In this document: positions 1 through 6,100 of the stretch, one piece after another
Position numbering within the stretch: the stretch's first letter is position 1
Layout of the letters: every line of letters begins with the position of its first letter
Assembly (NCBI GenBank): GCA_964469765.1
Contig: CAYYAU010000034.1
Span: forward strand, 1 to 8,914
Length of the DNA stretch: 8,914 nucleotides
DNA from: CAYYAU01 sp964469765 [NCBI: uncultured Clostridia bacterium]
GTDB taxonomy: Bacteria; UBA6262; WVXT01; CAYYAU01
Direction: 5' to 3'
Translations under genes and position numbers: made by a program
Notes under the pieces: model-generated
The model's input: the letters and a program-made list of their open reading frames with translations, nothing else
What the model was told of the DNA's origin: nothing
Databases searched by the model: none

Positions 1-1
1 A

Positions 2-160
2 AATAGAAACAAGTATTTAGTAAATAATCTTCTTAAGAAGATGGAAGAAACAAACGAGAAAGAGGCGGTGTTAATAGCAGGAGGATTCCATACAGAAGGC
101 ATAACGAATTTATTAAAGGAAAAAGGTATAAAGTGTGTAGTCATAAGCCCGAATATTCAG
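2..160 (+). other. Domain: truncated alpha/beta segment with GGFHTEGI motif (residues 1-53)
   Basis: The visible part reads as an amphipathic helix (YLVNNLLKKMEET), a hydrophobic strand (EAVLIAGG, residues 21-28), the motif GGFHTEGI (27-34), a helix (TNLLKEKG) and a second strand (CVVISPNI, 45-52). This is a normal Rossmann-like strand-helix-strand order, so it is probably the carboxy end of an alpha/beta domain that starts before the window. Strand-GGFHT-helix segments ending in 'VVISP' look familiar from other very large proteins of uncultivated bacteria, but I cannot name the family or a function. His30 and Thr31 are the only candidate functional residues. Confidence 0.5.
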
Positions 161-3100
161 AGGATAAATGACAGAGGTCAGAACTCAGAAAACAAGAGTA
201 ATGGATTTGAAAAGAATAGGTTGTTAGTTAGTATTGAAAGGATTTTAACAGCATTAAGGCCACCTGTTTTAGAAACATACAATCCACAAAGTCAACCTGT
301 TCAGTTAGTTCAGACAGGTCAACTTATGGGGTTATCAATTGCTGCTGGGATTTGGGAAGAAATTAAAGAGAGATGGAACCAAAAAACTCAAGGAACAGTT
401 GAAAAACTCAGTAAAAGAATCAAAATATTTGGAAATCCTGAAGGCCAATCAATAATATATGCAAAAATCATTGGATTAAGTGGGAAGGTTTTACCTGTTA
501 TTCTTTTTGTTGATTTGGATACAAAACAGATAAAAGGCTTCATATATGGTAGAGATAAAGTAAAGGGATACTTAATGGGTCAAAAATCCTTACCAAAGGG
601 ATTGATGAAGTTTTATGGTTTTTCCACCTACGCGGTGGAATTGGTAAAAACAGAGGGATTATGGTCAAAAATTAAGAAAGGGGTAACCAGAATTTCAAAT
701 GGTTCAAAACGTTCTATTATAGGAATTATTAATAATATAAAACTTTTCATTCAACAATTGGTTACGACAAAACCAGCTGAGTTTATAAAGGTAAGGAAGA
801 CTAAGAAACCTGAACAAAGGATAACATTAAGTATAAAGCAAAATAGAAGATTAAAGAACGCAATAAATAAAATAAAACACGACCATCCTGAGTATGGGAA
901 ACTGTTAGATAGTTTGAAGATTAAGGTATGGAGAAACCTGTTAAGTTTAGGAAGGAACTGGGATGGTGTTATTGATGTTGATGAGAACGCATTTGGAAAT
1001 GATATTGCTTTAACTTTAACTATCTATCATGAGCTTTTACATACTCTTCTTAGGCAGTATAGAGCACGGGGGAAGTTAACTCCAGCACAAAAGTTTGCTG
1101 AAGAAGTATGGGTAGTTCAGAAGGAACTTGAGTATCTTTTAAGTGATAAGTTTACTGATGAAGAAAGAAATGATTATCTTGAGTATCTAAAATCCTCAAA
1201 AAAGATAAATGATGCCTCATTCCAGAAGTTGTATCAAAAATATACCAACCTTAAATCCTTAAATGTAAAACCCGAAAGATTAAGGTTAGCAATAGCAACC
1301 TATGTAAAACAAACATTAAAAAGAGATTTAAAATACATCAAAGATAAAAAATTAAGTAGATTTATCATTTCCTTTGATTTAAGAGAATCTAAGAATAAAA
1401 AATCATTGTTAGAGCAAATTCAGCTATTAAGTAATCAGTTTAAACAAGCTATTTTAGAATTAAGCTCTTCAATTGTTGAAGATAAAAAGACCACAAAAGG
1501 TGCTAAAGAATCTAAAAAATCTAAAGAATACTTATCTGCTTCAAAATTAAAACAAATTATTATAACTAATCTTTATTTGATTAATCAATTAGAACCCAGT
1601 GTAAATAATCTTACCAATGAACAGATAAAAGCAATTATTTCTGCACTAAGGTATCAATTAGAAAGGTTTAATAAGGAATCTATTGTTAAAAATCTTTCTC
1701 CTTTATTAAATGAGCTTTCTTCTGGAGATGAGATTGCAGAAAGAATAAGAAAAGCAAAAACAAAGGATGAAATTGTTGATATTATTCTTCCTTTTGTATT
1801 TACATTAGTTAGGAAGGTTGCAATAGATACTTTAGAGAAAAGGTACTACTCTGTCCAGACAACAGGGGCAATAGCACTTTATTATGGTAGAATACTTGAA
1901 CAGCTTACAGGAGAGGGAAAAACATTTACATCAACTTTACCTGCAATTCTTAAGTCATTTACTAAAAAGGTTCATATTCATACAACAGCTACAAAGTATG
2001 CACAGAGGGATGCTTTAGATACAGCACCATTATATTTAGATTTAGGGTTAAGTGTTGGTGTAATTACAGATAATCCAAATGAATCTTACATTGTAGTAAT
2101 GAAAAATGGAAAGCCTTGTCTTGAAAAAGCTCCTTTAAGCATTGTTTATTCTCAGGATGTTGTTTATGGAAAACACAGTAATTTTGTTTTTGATTATTTA
2201 AGGGATAATAATGTAAAAAGTCCATTTTTGCAAAGCCAGCCAGATTTGTCTAAGACTTACTCACTTCTTGATGAGGTGGATAGTGTTCTTATTGATGAGG
2301 CACGAACGCCTCATATATTGTCAGAAGAGGAAGAGTTGACTGAAAAAGATAAAGACAAAATTAATATAGCTAATCAAATTATAATGAGAATAATTAGAAA
2401 CAGTAATAATTATGAAGTTGATAGAGAACAACACACAGTAAGCTTAACTGAACAGGGTCAAAGAGAAGTGGAAAGAATGCTTGGTATAAGCATATTTGAA
2501 GGAAATACAGAGGAACAAAGAGAGTGGATATATAGAATATTGAACGCTCTAAAATCTTATGTATTATTTAAGAAGGATAAGGATTATTTGATTGAAGAAG
2601 GGAAGGTTGTGCTTATTGATAAAGAGACTGGAAGAAAGATGTATGGCAGAAGATTAAGCGATGGTTTACATCAAGCAATTGAGGCAAAAGAGAATGTTGC
2701 AATAAATCCAGATGGGAAAACAGTTGATTTGATAACAAACAATAGATTCTTAACTCTCTGTGGAGAATGGGCAGGAATGAGTGGAACTGTAAAGGTAGCA
2801 GAAAGGTTCTTTAGGGAAGTTTATGGAAAAGAGGTCTACCTTGTAAGAACAAATATTTTCGTGCATAGAGAAGATAGGATGGATAGAATCTATAAGAATA
2901 ATTTTGAAAGGATAAAAGAAATAATTTTGGACATTATAAGTGTGCATAAGACAGGCCGACCAATTCTTTGTGGTGGCAACATATCAGTAGAAGAGGCGCA
3001 AGCTTTAGGGGATATTTTAAATGGAGAAGGAGATAATAAAAAGATTGCTAAGGTGTGGGGCATAACCGTAGAAGAGCTAAAGGTTATAAGAAAAGAGATT

Positions 3101-6100
3101 AAAAGAAATCCCCTTGATGTAAAGGCAAAGGTTCTTAATGCAAGATATTCAAAACAAGAAGACCAAATTGTTAATACAGCAGGAAATTTAGGAGCAATTA
3201 CTATAGCGACTAACATAGCTGGCAGGGCCACTGATATAAAGTTAGCCGATGAAGTTAAAGAATTGGGTGGTTTATTTATTATGGGAATTAGGTATAGTCA
3301 GTCAAGAAGAATAGATAATCAGTTAAGAGGAAGAGCAGGCAGACAAGGTGAGTTAGGGACATCTCAGTTTTATGTTTCTTTAGAAGATTTTGAAAAGTAT
3401 TGGCAGGATAGCCCAAATGAAAAGAAAAGAATAGAAAAATTACTTGAAGAAGGAAAAAAGAAAGGTGTTCTTCTTATGTTAAGAAGAATTCAAAAAAGAA
3501 TAGATGAAAGGAATATTGGCCATTTGGTTGAGGAGGCAAAGTATTATCAACAGTCTGATATTCAATTAAACATAATTGATAAATTACGAAAAGAACTATT
3601 AAGAGAAAAGAAGGTAAGGCTTGTTAGAATAGGAAAGAACACATATGATTTTAATCAAATATTAAAAATGTTATCTGAATCAGTTATAAAACACTATTCT
3701 GGGATAGATATAGAAGAGGCTCAGTTTATTGCGAGACAAATTCTTTTAGAAGTGATTAGCAGAAACAAAGCAGACTATACTGATGTAATTACTGATATCC
3801 GTCAAGCAGTAAGTATGAAAGAATCGGAAGAAAGTAAAAGATTAATTCTTTATCAGGTTGAACTTCATAAAGCATTTGTGAGTTTATTAAACAGAATTAT
3901 TGAAGAGTCTATTGAAAAGATAGAAGATTCTCAGAAGATAGAAAGACTAATAGATGAATTTAAGGAAAATAAAAAAGCAATAGAAGGAATAAATGCCGTT
4001 GTTGAATCTTTGAAGGCTAAACCCTCTCAAACAAAAGAAGTTGATACTGTAAGATTGAAAAAAGTTTTAAAAAGAGAGATTTCAAAGGTTATAGGAAAGA
4101 TTCTTAAACTTAGAAAGGAAGAGATTATCAATATAAGCGACGCAATAGCATCAACAATTTTAATAAATTCAATACTCTATTTGAGATATTTTGAAAATAA
4201 TAGGTTAAATAAAAATTTCAGATTTATTTTTGAAAAGGATTTAAAATCAATAAATTCAAAAATTGAGAATATATATTTTACATTAAGTTTTTTAACTCAA
4301 CCAGATGTTGTAGAATCATTTTTAGATGTAAAAGAAGGAAATCTTGAGATTAAAAACTTAGAGGTATTAAAGAAGATTCTTTCGGGGGAAATAAGTAATA
4401 TAGTGTTAGAGGATACTCTTACTAATGAAATATTAAATGCCATTATATCAGGAAAAGGAATTATTAACCCATCTTCTCCAATTGAATCAGGGTTGACTAA
4501 AGGGCCTTTTAGTTATGCTATATTTGAGTTAGAGATGGGATTGAAAAAAGGAAAAAACCCAAGAGTGGTTGTCGTTAAAATAGCTAAAGATATAGATGTT
4601 ATATCTCCGAATAGAATTAAACATTTTAGGCAATTTATTGAGGATGCCAAATCTTCAGGCAATATCTTAGGAACAGTAATTGTAATTGATAAAGATGTAG
4701 ATTTAAGAAAGGCGACAGGCTTGATATCTAAAGTTGAAAAGATTGCAAAGAAGATTGCTCCTCCTGTGTTTTTAAGGCAGGTGAGTAAAGAAAGGATTAT
4801 TTTACCAAAAGGTTCTATTCAAAAAATTTCAGATTTTATTAAAAAAACATTTTTAGGTATTAAAAAGTTTATGAGTGAATTTGCTGTGAGATTTAGTATA
4901 TTCAGAAAAATTTTAAAATGGCAGTCAGTTGATACATTAAAGAATATCTTTACAACAAAGAGAGGCATTGCAGTAACTGCTGGATTTGGTCTTCTTTTTG
5001 GAGTGCCTGCAGTTGCAAAATATTTTTCACTTACTACTGACCAAAAATATAATAATGTGGGGATGGACTATTATAGGGCTATACAAAACTATAGCATATC
5101 TGAAATAAGTTTGGAAAATGACTTGTCTTCAGGACAGATTACTTTGTTTAAGTATCTAAATCAATCAAACAGTAATTTAAGAGAATTAAAAACTTATTTA
5201 GAAAATCTTAAGGAAAGAGCTCCACCCTCAAGTAATATTATTTTGATATTAGAGCAAGCGTTAGTTGAGACTAATAAGAAAATAGCAGTTAATCAGAAAC
5301 AGATAGATGCACTTACCAAATTAAAAAGCTCTGTTCCTAAATCATTAAGAGAAAAAGGAGTAACTGCTCAAGCCGAAACAAAAGCACCCCCCAAGTCTAG
5401 AAGAACTTCTGAAAAGCAAAAAGGACCTTCCAGAAAAATAGAACCTGAAGAAAAACAGCCGATTATTTCTAAAGATTTAAAACAAGTAAAGGAAATCTAT
5501 AATAAATTTATAAAAAGTATTAAAGGAATAATTTCTAATTTATCCGCTCAATTAGAAAAAGTAAAAGAAGAAAGAACTAAAAAAGTCCACCAAAGTTTAC
5601 AATTAGCCAAGCCATCTGTAAAAGAACCAACTCCAATAGCTCCTCCTCCAAAACCACCCAAAAAGGAAATAGAATTACAAAAGTTAGATATTACTAAAGA
5701 GATTTTAGAAAAAAAGGCGTATCTATCCTCAAGGCAACTTACGTTTAAGATATACCCAAAGCTGTCTGGTATAGATAAAGAAACAGGTTTTCGTTATATG
5801 GCAGCAGAGGTAACAAGAGACGAGTATGGAAATGATAAAAAAGCAATAAGATACTATGTGTTTTCTAATAGGTACTACCAACCCGGAAGAGAACTTTTTG
5901 TTGAAAACGGAAGAATGTACATTAAAGTAAAAGAAAAAAGTAAAATACAACAAATCTATAAATCAACGATGCTTGTTCAAAAAACAGATGCTTTAGGAAG
6001 ACCTGTAAAGGATGGAAATGGTTGGGATACGGTTGTTCTTCAATATGTTGAGGATGGAAAGATAAAGGAAGACCCCATAGGTTTTTTCAGTACATATCCC

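Noticed and set aside
41-43. Met14 as the true start of the gene
   Set aside because: AAGAAG touches the ATG with no spacing, so it cannot act as a normal ribosome binding site. The helix LVNNLLKKMEET and following strand form one continuous fold that begins upstream, and the frame is open to the window edge. It cannot be fully excluded without upstream sequence.
1501-1533. Nine-base tandem repeat around AAAGAATCT
   Set aside because: Only about three imperfect copies, explained by a Lys/Glu/Ser low-complexity linker.
2750-2947. 65-codon minus-strand reading frame
   Set aside because: Antisense to the GMSGT region of the SecA-type module; no recognisable domain and no independent support.
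2890-3231. 113-codon reading frame on the minus strand with a hydrophobic product
   Set aside because: It begins at GTG opposite the conserved SecA motif V region and runs antisense through motor sequence whose + strand frame is fixed by many conserved motifs. Its hydrophobicity is a by-product of the opposing codons; no ribosome binding site or family is seen.
1637-3616. Calling this gene secA
   Set aside because: The motor matches SecA, but it is one domain of a chain of at least 2,971 residues, with altered motif V, a lost GTERHES block, a diverged scaffold and no zinc tail. The gene symbol would imply the housekeeping translocase.
5078-5095. Six-base inverted repeat GCTATA-CAAAAC-TATAGC as a terminator or regulatory hairpin
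   Set aside because: Short, AT-rich, inside the coding frame and without a following T tract; expected by chance in AT-rich DNA.
5729-5953. 74-codon minus-strand reading frame with Phe/Tyr-rich product
   Set aside because: Starts at TTG and lies antisense to the Lys-rich and Tyr-rich beta segment; Phe-rich antisense products are expected opposite AAA/GAA-rich codons.
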